From assembly GCF_000686725.1 (NCBI RefSeq), contig NZ_KK366009.1, positions 142,853 to 206,852 of the forward strand: a stretch of 64,000 nucleotides of DNA, written 5' to 3'. Below, one piece after another: positions 19,091 through 27,370 of the stretch (positions are counted from its first letter, which is position 1; each line of letters opens with the position of its first letter). A model generated the notes under the pieces. That model worked only from the letters and a program-made list of their open reading frames with translations. It had not been told where the DNA came from and made no database searches. This DNA comes from Clostridium akagii DSM 12554 (lineage in GTDB: Bacteria > Bacillota > Clostridia > Clostridiales > Clostridiaceae). A program made the position numbers and the translations under genes.

Positions 19091-19795
19091 ATGAAATTGT
19101 ATTTTGTTTATGCAGGTAAAACAATAGAATTTAATGTAATATATTCAAGGAGAAAGACCATAAAAATAGCTATTGAAGCTCCTGATAATATAATTGTTTC
19201 CGCACCAATTGGAGTATCACAAATTTTAATTATAAACTGTGTAAAAGAAAAAGCACCTTGGATTCTAAAAAAAATATACATGTTCAAAAATATGGAGATA
19301 AAAGCCAAACATGAATTTAAAAGTGAAGAGATATTTTTATATTTAGGGGAAAAAGTTAAATTACAACTTAAAATAGGTAAAGGTGAAGAAAAGGTAAGAT
19401 TAGAAGGTGATACACTTGAAGTAAAAGTTTTAGAGGAAAATAAGGACTTAATTAGAAATGCACTAGAACTTTGGTATAGAGAAAAAACCTTAGAAACAGT
19501 GGTAGAGAGGGTTAAATATTATCAAAGATATTTTCATGAAATTCCAAGAAATATAAGGGTTAAGCAACAAAAACGTAGATGGGCAAGTTGTACCTATTAC
19601 AATGACCTTCTATTTAATTGGAGATGTTCCATGGCTAAGGGTGAGGTTATTGATTATATTGTAGTGCATGAGATGTGTCATATGGTACATAAGGACCATT
19701 CTAAAAATTTTTGGAGCTTAGTTGCTAGCATCTTACCAAACTATCATCTTCAGGAAGAATGGCTTAAGATTAATGGAATAGACATGGAACTATAG
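19091..19795 (+). CDS. YgjP-like (DUF45/M48-type) metallopeptidase domain protein
   Basis: 234 residues of the YgjP/DUF45 family. The C-terminal half carries the zinc motif VVHEMCHMVHKDHSKNFW (HExxH with a downstream His) and the family block RWASCTYYNDLLFNWR. The N-terminal half is the usual beta-rich region. The family is predicted to be a SprT-like protease of unknown target. Its start lies 4 bp after crcB2, so it is very likely cotranscribed with the fluoride channel genes and read through the riboswitch. A hairpin follows its stop. Confidence 0.88.
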   Translation: MKLYFVYAGKTIEFNVIYSRRKTIKIAIEAPDNIIVSAPIGVSQILIINCVKEKAPWILKKIYMFKNMEIKAKHEFKSEEIFLYLGEKVKLQLKIGKGEEKVRLEGDTLEVKVLEENKDLIRNALELWYREKTLETVVERVKYYQRYFHEIPRNIRVKQQKRRWASCTYYNDLLFNWRCSMAKGEVIDYIVVHEMCHMVHKDHSKNFWSLVASILPNYHLQEEWLKINGIDMEL

Positions 19796-19800
19796 GTTAG

Positions 19801-19834
19801 AGTGACAAGTTACCACTTGCCACTGATTTTTTAG
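19801..19834 (+). terminator. terminator of the crcB operon
   Basis: AGTGACAAGT pairs with ACTTGCCACT (one bulge) across TACC, followed by GATTTTTT. It is 6 bp after the metallopeptidase stop. Confidence 0.65.
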
Positions 19835-19849
19835 GATTGTAACCTGAAA

Positions 19850-20497
19850 CTATATTTTTTCAAGGGCTTCAAGGATTTCACCTCTAGGAAGGTTGCCTTT
19901 TTCCAAAGTCAAATCATCCTTTAGTAATAAATTATTATAAAACTCTTTTAGTTTTTCTTTTGCAAATGAATGTGTATCGGGATTTTCTAACAGATCATAA
20001 ATATTATCTTCTGCTTTTGAATACTCACCTGAGAGTTCATGGTAGGTAATCAAATCTTTTCGGATATTAAACGGAAGATGGAAGTTCTCTAAAGCAGAGG
20101 ATACATTTTTCATAATATCCTGGTATCCTACAATTTCACATTCTAGGTTTAAAGATTTTATTTTCAGTATCAAATAAAAAGCTTTTGAGTATTTTGAATA
20201 GGCCTTAAGGTACTCATCCTTTTTATCAAAGATAATAGCCTCTTCATATAAAAGAGCGGCAGCTATTATGCAGTAATTGGCATCAAAAGAACCATTTCGT
20301 TTCATAAGATTTAGCACATCAGATTCTGACATGGAATTTATCATGATAGAACTAATACCAATAAATTTTTTTAAGGAAGTATTAATCAGAGATAATTTCT
20401 CTGTATGTAAATTATTAATATTTCGTATCTCTTTAATAAGGGAATTGAATTGATCTGATACTTTTGCACTATAATCGTCTTTTATCAAGGGAAACAC
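19850..20497 (-). CDS. DUF6483-like helical-repeat protein
   Basis: 215 residues, all helical. The middle (about residues 75-160) contains TPR-like helix pairs: LLYEEAIIFDKKDEYLKAYSKY and a run ending in HELSGEYSKAEDNIYDLL. This layout resembles the DUF6483 family of clostridial proteins, which have no known role. No signal peptide or membrane segment. Its start lies behind GTGTTTCCC with no strong ribosome site. It converges on the crcB operon and is divergent from polA. Confidence 0.6.
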   Translation of the reverse strand: MFPLIKDDYSAKVSDQFNSLIKEIRNINNLHTEKLSLINTSLKKFIGISSIMINSMSESDVLNLMKRNGSFDANYCIIAAALLYEEAIIFDKKDEYLKAYSKYSKAFYLILKIKSLNLECEIVGYQDIMKNVSSALENFHLPFNIRKDLITYHELSGEYSKAEDNIYDLLENPDTHSFAKEKLKEFYNNLLLKDDLTLEKGNLPRGEILEALEKI

Positions 20498-20678
20498 CTC
20501 ATTTATTATGTTTTATAAAATGGAACAAATGGTTTATAATAAATATTATAGTATTAAATCAGTATTTTTGAAATACATTTAGCGTTTTACATTATTAGAT
20601 GTTATAATTGTATACTGATTACAGATATTATAATTATACCCCTGTTACAAAGGAAATCCAGAATGGAGAAGTGATTAA

Positions 20679-23294
20679 ATGGAAAGATTGCTTATTTTAG
20701 ATGGGCACAGTCTTATGTACAGAGCATTTTTTGCCTTACCAACCCTTACTAATGATGAAGGGATAAATACAAATGCTATTTATGGATTTGTGAATATGCT
20801 TTTTAAAATGAAAGAAGAGATAAAGCCAGATTACATAGTTACTACTTTTGATATGAAGGCTCCAACTTTTAGACATAAAGAGTACACTGAATATAAAGCA
20901 GGAAGAAAAAAAATGCCACCTGAACTTGCGGAGCAATTTCCTATAGTCAAGGAACTTTTAGAAAAACTTGCTATTTGTATATTTGAAATTGAAGGTTTTG
21001 AAGCAGACGATTTAATAGGAACACTATCAGTATACGCAAATGATCATGATATCGAAACCTATATTGTTACAGGGGATAGAGATGCTCTTCAGCTTGCAAA
21101 AGATAATGTAAAAGTAGTTATTAACAAAAAAGGTATGTCGGAAAAAGAAATCTATGATAAAGATAGAATGATTAATGACTATGGTGTAACGCCAACACAA
21201 TTTATTGATGTAAAAGGTCTTATGGGTGATAAATCCGATAACATACCTGGAGTACCAGGCATTGGAGAAAAAACTGCATATAAGCTTATACAGGAATATG
21301 GATGTATTGAAAACGTACTGATGAATATAGATAAAATCAGTGGAAAAAAACTCAAGGAAAATCTTATGCAGTATAGTGAGCAGGCGATTTTTAGTAAAAA
21401 ACTTGCCACAATACTTACTAATGTTCCAATAGAAATTGATTTGAACGAAATAAAATCAAAAGAAAATTATGATGCTAAAGCGGTTAGAGAGCTATTCACA
21501 AGATTACAATTTAAGAGACTGATAGAAAAAATACCTATTACCGAAGAAGAAAAAGCAATAAATGAGGTAGAGGTGGAATGTGTTACTATTGATAATATTA
21601 AGGGTCTAAAAAATCTTGTTGAATCCGTTAAAGATAGCCTAGTTTATTTTGTTTTTGAAATATCAAATGAAAATGTATACTCTAAAATTGAAATAAACAA
21701 AATTAATATTAATTATGAAAGCAAAAATTATATAATCAATTTCAGTGATATATTTAAAGTTACACCTAATGAGGTTACAAAACTTTTAAGGGATCTATTT
21801 GAAAATGAGAGTATAAAAAAAGTAATTCATGATGCAAAAGCTGTGTATACAGCACTTAGTAAACTTAAAATAACGCTAAAAGGACTCGCTTTTGATACTA
21901 AGGTTGCAGCGTATCTTACGGATGCGTCAAGAGGCGAATATGAGCTTAAAAGCATAATATATGAAACTTTGAATATAGATGTTACTAGTTGTGAAGAATT
22001 AATAAAGGTGAAGGAAGTGAACTCCCTTGAGAAAATTTCTAAAAGCTTAAAAGTCAAGATTAAGCTTTTAGAAATGGAAGAACTTTTATATAATGTTGAA
22101 CAACCATTAATTGAAGTGTTAGCATCCATGGAGACTAGGGGTTTTAACGTTGACAAAAAAAAGTTAGATGAACTTGGTGTAAAGTTCAGCAGCGAAATAC
22201 AAAAGACACAAGATGAAATATACGCTATGGCAGGGGAAGAATTTAATATAAGCTCACCAAAGCAGCTAGGAAAAATATTATTTGAAAAGCTAGATTTACC
22301 TGTTATTAAAAAGACAAAGACAGGATTTTCAACTAAAGCAGAAGTTTTATTAAAATTAAGAGATAAGCATCCTATTATAGATAAAATAACTTATTTTAGG
22401 CAACTTACTAAACTTGATTCAACTTATGTGGAAGGTCTTAAAAATGTAGTTGATGTGGATGGTAGGATTCATTCAAGTTTTAATCAAACAGTTACAACTA
22501 CGGGAAGGCTTTCAAGCACGGAACCAAATCTCCAAAACATACCAATAAAATATGAAATGGGAAGAGAAATACGAAAGGTATTTATTCCAGATGAGGATAC
22601 AAATTTACTTATGTCAGCGGATTATTCACAGATTGAATTAAGAGTACTAGCGCATATAGCTGGAGACGAAAATTTGATAAATGCCTTTAAGGAACATATT
22701 GATATACATACCAAAACTGCATCGGAAGTGTTTAATGTACCAATTGATGAGGTGACACATGATCTTAGAAGTAATGCTAAGGCGGTTAATTTTGGAATTG
22801 TATATGGCATAGGTGAGTTTAGTCTAGCAGAAGATCTTAAGATATCCAGAAAAGAAGCCAAATTATATATTGATACTTATTTAGAAAGATATCCAAAGGT
22901 AAAACAGTATTTACAAGGCATTGTTACTAAAGCTAAAGAAGATTCAGCAGTAACAACAATACTTAATAGGCGACGTGCAATACCAGAGATAAACGCTAAA
23001 AATAAAATGGTGGCGTCTTTTGGAGAAAGACTTGCGATGAATACACCCATTCAAGGTAGTGCAGCAGATATTATAAAAATTGCTATGGTTAAAGTATACA
23101 ATAGACTAAAAAAAGAAAAGTTAAAAACTACTATAGTACTACAGGTTCATGACGAACTAATACTCAATGTATATGAGGAGGAACAAGAAACGGTTGCAAA
23201 TATTGTAAAGAATGAAATGGAAAATGCCATAGAATTAAAAGTTCCTCTTGAAGTGGATATAAATTTAGGTAAAACCTGGTATGATGCAAAATAA
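20679..23294 (+). CDS. polA: DNA polymerase I
   Basis: 871 residues. The N-terminal 5' nuclease domain (about 1-290) has LILDGHSLMYRAFFALP, the acidic cluster EGFEADDLIG and DRDALQL, and the helix-hairpin-helix GVPGIGEKTAYKLI. The middle region has the 3'-5' exonuclease fold, but the DxE metal motif is not present where expected (FVFEISNENVYSK), so proofreading is probably lost, as in Bacillus and Taq enzymes. The polymerase domain has motif A DYSQIELRVLAH, motif B RSNAKAVNFGIVYG and motif C VQVHDELI. It functions in repair and Okazaki-fragment maturation. coaE and a transglycosylase gene follow closely. Confidence 0.97.
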   Translation: MERLLILDGHSLMYRAFFALPTLTNDEGINTNAIYGFVNMLFKMKEEIKPDYIVTTFDMKAPTFRHKEYTEYKAGRKKMPPELAEQFPIVKELLEKLAICIFEIEGFEADDLIGTLSVYANDHDIETYIVTGDRDALQLAKDNVKVVINKKGMSEKEIYDKDRMINDYGVTPTQFIDVKGLMGDKSDNIPGVPGIGEKTAYKLIQEYGCIENVLMNIDKISGKKLKENLMQYSEQAIFSKKLATILTNVPIEIDLNEIKSKENYDAKAVRELFTRLQFKRLIEKIPITEEEKAINEVEVECVTIDNIKGLKNLVESVKDSLVYFVFEISNENVYSKIEINKININYESKNYIINFSDIFKVTPNEVTKLLRDLFENESIKKVIHDAKAVYTALSKLKITLKGLAFDTKVAAYLTDASRGEYELKSIIYETLNIDVTSCEELIKVKEVNSLEKISKSLKVKIKLLEMEELLYNVEQPLIEVLASMETRGFNVDKKKLDELGVKFSSEIQKTQDEIYAMAGEEFNISSPKQLGKILFEKLDLPVIKKTKTGFSTKAEVLLKLRDKHPIIDKITYFRQLTKLDSTYVEGLKNVVDVDGRIHSSFNQTVTTTGRLSSTEPNLQNIPIKYEMGREIRKVFIPDEDTNLLMSADYSQIELRVLAHIAGDENLINAFKEHIDIHTKTASEVFNVPIDEVTHDLRSNAKAVNFGIVYGIGEFSLAEDLKISRKEAKLYIDTYLERYPKVKQYLQGIVTKAKEDSAVTTILNRRRAIPEINAKNKMVASFGERLAMNTPIQGSAADIIKIAMVKVYNRLKKEKLKTTIVLQVHDELILNVYEEEQETVANIVKNEMENAIELKVPLEVDINLGKTWYDAK

Positions 23295-23318
23295 AAATTG
23301 GGATAGAGGTTGATGACA

Positions 23319-23915
23319 ATGTTATGTATTGGACTTACGGGAGGAATTGGAACTGGTAAAAGTGCAGTTTCTATAATGCTTAAAGAAAGGTCAATTCCAG
23401 TTATCGACGCGGATATAATATCAAGAAATATATTAGGAGTGTACCCGGAAATTGCAGATATAATAAAAAAAAAATTTGGTCATGAGTTTTTTAGTGAGGA
23501 TGGAAAACTAAATAGAAGAAAGCTGGGAGACTTTGTATTTAGATTTCCAGAGGAAAGAGGAAAGCTTGAAACCATTATGATTCCATATATAAAAAAAGAG
23601 ATTAAAAAACATATTGATTTTTATAGGAGTTTAAATGAAACTATGTGTATTGTAGATGCCCCCATATTAATTGAAACAGGAATATATAATGATATGGATT
23701 TTAATATACTCATTTGGACTAGCGAGGAAATTCAGATAAAAAGGGTAATGGATAGAGATAAATTTAATATAGAACAAGTAATGGATAGGATAAACTCTCA
23801 AATGCCTTTAGACAAGAAAAAAGATTATGTGGATTTTATAATTGACAATAGTTTTCAACTAGAAAACACGGAAAAACAACTTGAGAATATTCTTGAATTG
23901 CTGACTGCACAATAG
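23319..23915 (+). CDS. coaE: dephospho-CoA kinase
   Basis: Last step of coenzyme A synthesis: ATP phosphorylates dephospho-CoA. About 198 residues with the P-loop GLTGGIGTGKSAVS, the acidic DADIISRNI and the lid region RVMDRDKF. I chose the ATG at 23319 because GAGG lies nine bases upstream; an earlier ATG at 23313 is too close to it. Only about 24 bp separate it from polA, a common clostridial and bacillar neighbour. Confidence 0.95.
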   Translation: MLCIGLTGGIGTGKSAVSIMLKERSIPVIDADIISRNILGVYPEIADIIKKKFGHEFFSEDGKLNRRKLGDFVFRFPEERGKLETIMIPYIKKEIKKHIDFYRSLNETMCIVDAPILIETGIYNDMDFNILIWTSEEIQIKRVMDRDKFNIEQVMDRINSQMPLDKKKDYVDFIIDNSFQLENTEKQLENILELLTAQ

Positions 23916-23924
23916 GAGGAATTA

Positions 23925-24476
23925 ATGAATTATAAAAACCTAAGAATCATACTTTTACTAGTGATTATTGTAGCTTCAGTAGCATTAAATATAAAAAGTA
24001 TTGGTAAATATTTTTATCCAATAAAATATTCTAGTTATGTTTATAAATATTCGGCAAAATATAATTTGGATCCGTATTTTGTGGCAGCTGTAATTAGAAC
24101 AGAAAGCAACTTTAACCCTAAGGCTAAATCTAACAAAGATGCCTATGGGCTCATGCAAATCACCTCATCAACAGGGCAGTGGGCTTCTGCAAAAATGGGC
24201 AATAACGGTTTTAATGCAAATAATTTGTACGATGCTGAATATAATATAAGTATGGGATGTTGGTATTTAGGAAATTTAAGGGATGAATTTAAAGACTTAG
24301 ATCTTGTAGCTGCAGCATATAATGGTGGCAGTGGAAACGTTAGGAAATGGCTTAGTAGTGCCAAGCACTCTATAGATGGGAAAAAGCTTCACTACATACC
24401 TTTCCCGGAAACAGACAAGTATGTAAAAAAAATAAGATTTAGTTACAATATATATAAATGGATTTATGGCAAATAA
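23925..24476 (+). CDS. membrane-anchored lytic transglycosylase (SLT domain)
   Basis: 183 residues. An N-terminal signal anchor (about residues 7-24, ILLLVIIVASVALNI) is followed by an SLT domain with catalytic Glu in AAVIRTESNFNPKAKS, the GLMQI motif, and AAYNGGSGNVRKWL. Such enzymes cleave peptidoglycan between MurNAc and GlcNAc outside the cell. AGGAGG precedes the ATG, and the gene starts 9 bp after coaE, forming the end of the polA-coaE unit. Gene order polA-coaE-transglycosylase recurs in clostridia. Confidence 0.93.
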   Translation: MNYKNLRIILLLVIIVASVALNIKSIGKYFYPIKYSSYVYKYSAKYNLDPYFVAAVIRTESNFNPKAKSNKDAYGLMQITSSTGQWASAKMGNNGFNANNLYDAEYNISMGCWYLGNLRDEFKDLDLVAAAYNGGSGNVRKWLSSAKHSIDGKKLHYIPFPETDKYVKKIRFSYNIYKWIYGK

Positions 24477-24480
24477 TAAA

Positions 24481-24532
24481 AATAGTACCATTTAAAATGA
24501 TTTTCATGTCATTTCAAATGGTACTATTTTTT
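24481..24532. terminator. bidirectional terminator between transglycosylase and kinase genes
   Basis: AATAGTACCATTT pairs with AAATGGTACTATT with an inner AATGA/TCATT, flanked by T and A runs. It serves both converging genes; its end overlaps the kinase stop codon. Confidence 0.8.
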
Positions 24533-26426
24533 AGCATGAATATATATTTGAAAATTCTATATTAAGAGATTTAACTAAGTGGTCATCAGTAAAATCATGA
24601 GTAGGAACAACTTCTTCAGTATCTATTGTGTTGATTGGTAAAACTATGGTGAAAATAGAGCCGATACCTTCTTGACTTTTTAGCTTAATATCTCCGTTCA
24701 TAGCTTTCAAAAGTAGTTTTACTAAGCATAAACCTATTCCAGTTCCTTCAGATTCACGGGTATAGGAACTTCCCACCTGGCCAAAACGATCAAAAATTAT
24801 ATTTATCTTTTCTTGAGGAATTCCAGGACCTTCATCTTTAACATCAACATAAATATTAGTATTGTCAGAGTAAAGGCTTATATAAATATGTTTGTTACAA
24901 GGTGTAAATTTAATAGCATTTGATAGCAAGTTTAGAAGCACTCGTTCATATTTTTCATCATCTATAGCAATTGTTTTTTTATCTAAATCAGATTTAAATA
25001 TAACAGCTATATTTTTCGAAGCAGCAAAAGAATTTATAGATTCTATTATAACGTTAGTGGTATTAACAATATCATAATTTTTTCGATAAGTTTTCAGATA
25101 CCCAGCTTCAGCTCTTGTTATATCTAAAAGATTATTTACTAAACGCATTTGTTGATATGTATTTCGTTTAATAGTACTTATTCCATGTCTTATTTTTTCA
25201 GTCATTTGCTCCTTATAAACAAGTTCAAGGAGCTGTATTGTAGAACTTATTGTTGTAATTGGGGTTTTGAATTCATGGGCTATAAAAGAAAAAAAATCCT
25301 CATGCATTTGCATTAATTTCTCTAATTGTTTTTGCTTCTCGATTTCACAGGTTATATCGTTAGTTGTAATTATACCCATAGAGAAATTATCATTTCTTGT
25401 AAATACAGGAGACCAATTGATTAAATAGTATAATTCATTGTTTTCTTCTTTTATATGTATTTGTTTTGTACAACTTCTGTTTTTGTCAAGTAAATATGAT
25501 ATTGGAAGGATACTTTTAGAAATAAAAACCTCATTTTCATCGTAGTAATTTCTATTGATGTATGGATAATCAGTTGGAACTTCAAATAAATCATACCAAT
25601 GGGCAATATTATTATTAAACTTAGTATGGTTTCCTAGCTTATCAACAATTGATATACCAGCAGAGGTATTTTCAAGAATTACATTTAGTTGTCGTCTTTG
25701 CTGATGGATAGTTTTAGACTGTTGCTTAATAAGCTTAATACGCTCTACCTGTCTAGTTACATTTGATATAATTAGTAAAATATACTTTGGTTTATTTCCA
25801 TTTTGTATTGGATTAATTGATATAGACCAATAGCTCTCCTTTGATGAATCATCAATATATTTATATTGTCTTGAATGAAATGGTTTTTCTGTTTTAGTGA
25901 CATTTAAGATTATATTTTCTAAAGCACTACCATGAAAATTGGTGATAATATCTTTTGGATGTCTTCCAATACCATAAGCTTTTTTGTTATATGGAGAAGG
26001 AAAAAAATTCAAATAGCGTTGATTACTAGCTAAAAGGATAAAATCAGAAAAATTATATATGGCAATTCCAGATTTATCATTGGTGTGGATTTGTTCAATA
26101 AAATGAAATTTATCATCTAGCCAAGAGGAATGATTATCATAAAATATAAATACCTTTTTATCATAAAAATCTTTAATTGAGATTTTTACTTCTATTGGGT
26201 TATTATGTTTTGTAAATATATAATAAAATTTATTAGAATCAGTGTTGTTAAGAAAGGATGGAGAATTAATTTTAAGTAAGGAGCAAAGAGCCTGCAAGCT
26301 TTTACCAATAATATCGCTTTTTGAATAATTTATTAAATTAGTAAATTTAGAATTACATTCAGTAATATTACCAGTCATATCTGTTTCAAAGTAGGGGTCG
26401 TAATCTGTATTTATTTTTTGATTCAT
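24531..26426 (-). CDS. orphan PAS-domain sensor histidine kinase
   Basis: 631 residues with no membrane segments. PAS-type sensor regions fill the first 370 residues (TDMTGNITECNSKFTNLI; NVILENTSAGISIVDKLG). They are followed by HisKA with phospho-acceptor His near residue 384 (FIAHEFKTPITT) and the ATPase domain: N box LLSNAIKFTP, G1 DEGPGIP, F box FDRFGQ, G2 GTGIGLCLV. No response regulator lies beside it, so it may feed a phosphorelay; several clostridial orphan kinases act on Spo0A, which makes that a reasonable but unproven target. The start was set at MNQKINTDY, where TAGGAGGAG gives a strong site; the longer frame adds 22 residues without one. Confidence 0.92.
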   Translation of the reverse strand: MNQKINTDYDPYFETDMTGNITECNSKFTNLINYSKSDIIGKSLQALCSLLKINSPSFLNNTDSNKFYYIFTKHNNPIEVKISIKDFYDKKVFIFYDNHSSWLDDKFHFIEQIHTNDKSGIAIYNFSDFILLASNQRYLNFFPSPYNKKAYGIGRHPKDIITNFHGSALENIILNVTKTEKPFHSRQYKYIDDSSKESYWSISINPIQNGNKPKYILLIISNVTRQVERIKLIKQQSKTIHQQRRQLNVILENTSAGISIVDKLGNHTKFNNNIAHWYDLFEVPTDYPYINRNYYDENEVFISKSILPISYLLDKNRSCTKQIHIKEENNELYYLINWSPVFTRNDNFSMGIITTNDITCEIEKQKQLEKLMQMHEDFFSFIAHEFKTPITTISSTIQLLELVYKEQMTEKIRHGISTIKRNTYQQMRLVNNLLDITRAEAGYLKTYRKNYDIVNTTNVIIESINSFAASKNIAVIFKSDLDKKTIAIDDEKYERVLLNLLSNAIKFTPCNKHIYISLYSDNTNIYVDVKDEGPGIPQEKINIIFDRFGQVGSSYTRESEGTGIGLCLVKLLLKAMNGDIKLKSQEGIGSIFTIVLPINTIDTEEVVPTHDFTDDHLVKSLNIEFSNIYSC

Positions 26427-26561
26427 AAAATCTCCTCCTATATAATATGATGATATATGCAGTAAAAATTCAAAATTAAAACTACTTATCAACTATATTT
26501 TACCATAACTTGTATTAACTTTTCAAAAAAAAAATTAAAATTTCATCAACAAGTCCAAATA

Positions 26562-26590
26562 TTGACAAAGAAATTCATATGTGATAAAAT
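26562..26590 (+). promoter_or_regulatory. promoter of tRNA-Leu
   Basis: TTGACA, 17-bp spacer and TAAAAT, ending 28 bp before the tRNA. Confidence 0.75.
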
Positions 26591-26618
26591 AACCTATAGA
26601 AATTTATTGAAATGATAA

Positions 26619-26702
26619 GCAGGTGTGCTGGAACGGCAGACAGGCACGCTTGAGGTGCGTGTGTTTTAGGACGTGTGGGTTCAAGTCCCATCACCTGCAC
26701 CA
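26619..26702 (+). tRNA. tRNA-Leu (GAG)
   Basis: 84-nt class II tRNA with encoded CCA. The acceptor stem is GCAGGTG/CACCTGC and the anticodon loop TTGAGGT gives GAG. The extra arm and the T arm GTGGGTTCAAGTCCCAT are intact. Its 3' end is repeated 2250 bp downstream. Confidence 0.96.
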
Positions 26703-26752
26703 AATTTTGATTTAAACTATTGAGAGTACTAAGATTATACACGTTCAAAATT

Positions 26753-26802
26753 GCAATACGGTTAATTTGTGAAAAACAATTAGTCGTGTTGCTATTTTTT
26801 TT
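26753..26802 (+). terminator. terminator of tRNA-Leu
   Basis: GCAATACGGTTAATT pairs imperfectly with AATTAGTCGTGTTGC and is followed by a T-rich run. Confidence 0.6.
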
Positions 26803-26805
26803 ATT

Positions 26806-26997
26806 TCATGTACCATTATTCCTAATAAATATGGTGTAGAATTGACACAAGAAGCATTGATGAAAGGAAAACTAATTAAGCCAGACGGGACTGTAGGACA
26901 ATGATATTTCGGTCAAGTAATTTGTGGAAATGGAGAAACTAAAGTTAGAGCACATATGGATGGTGGTGTTAATATACATGGATATCCAGTAGAATAA
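26806..26997 (+). pseudogene. remnant of a secreted-toxin-like C-terminal domain
   Basis: One frame reads IIPNKYGVELTQEALMKGK, then LIKPDGTVGQ, a TGA at 26902, then YFGQVICGNGETKVRAHM and ends in NIHGYPVE. It has no start codon or ribosome site, and only the tail of a larger protein remains. The TGA falls where Trp (TGG) would fit, suggesting a single G-to-A change. The mix of PDG, Gly and polar residues and the small ORF behind it resemble the tail of a polymorphic toxin followed by its immunity gene. I cannot assign a toxin family. Confidence 0.4.
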
Positions 26998-27019
26998 TGA
27001 ATATAAAGGTGGGCTAAAT

Positions 27020-27246
27020 ATGGAAAAAATTTGATTAATATAATTAAGGAATTGCGACTAAAAGGTGATTATGGATATGTTTTGGCAAACTATGTTGATA
27101 AGCACTCTTGGATAGACAGAGTAGAAAAAAATTTTCCTAATGATTTTATTGAAAATTCTACGGATTTTAATTATTCAGAATGAAAGAGTCCAATTCTACT
27201 GTATATAATTGCTTATTTGATGATGAATATTGATTATAAGGCATAA
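27020..27246 (+). pseudogene. decayed small ORF, immunity-like
   Basis: A ribosome site (AGGTGGG) and ATG at 27020 lead into about 75 codons. A base is missing in the A run at 27024-27029, shifting the frame. The continuing frame reads NLINIIKELRLKGDYGYVLA, then NYVDKHSWIDRVEKNFPN, and holds a TGA at 27181 where Trp would fit, before KSPILLYIIAYLMMNIDYKA and stop. Small acidic proteins behind toxin genes are often immunity proteins. The role is inferred from position only. Confidence 0.4.
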
Positions 27247-27304
27247 GGATGAGTATAATCTTGTTTTTCTGAATGTAAACAATAACTTCAAACAATAAAA
27301 AATG

Positions 27305-27333
27305 TTGCGGTCATCAAGACGATGTAATATAAT
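27305..27333 (+). promoter_or_regulatory. promoter of the RRNPP-type regulator gene
   Basis: TTGCGG, 17-bp spacer, TATAAT; 37 bp before the ATG. The weak -35 would suit an activator-dependent promoter. Confidence 0.5.
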
Positions 27334-27370
27334 GTATTTAAAGTATATTAATAAGAAATAAGGTGGTATT

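Noticed and set aside
22622-22861. Minus-strand ORF opposite the polA active-site region
   Set aside because: Overlaps polymerase motifs A and B; no independent coding evidence.
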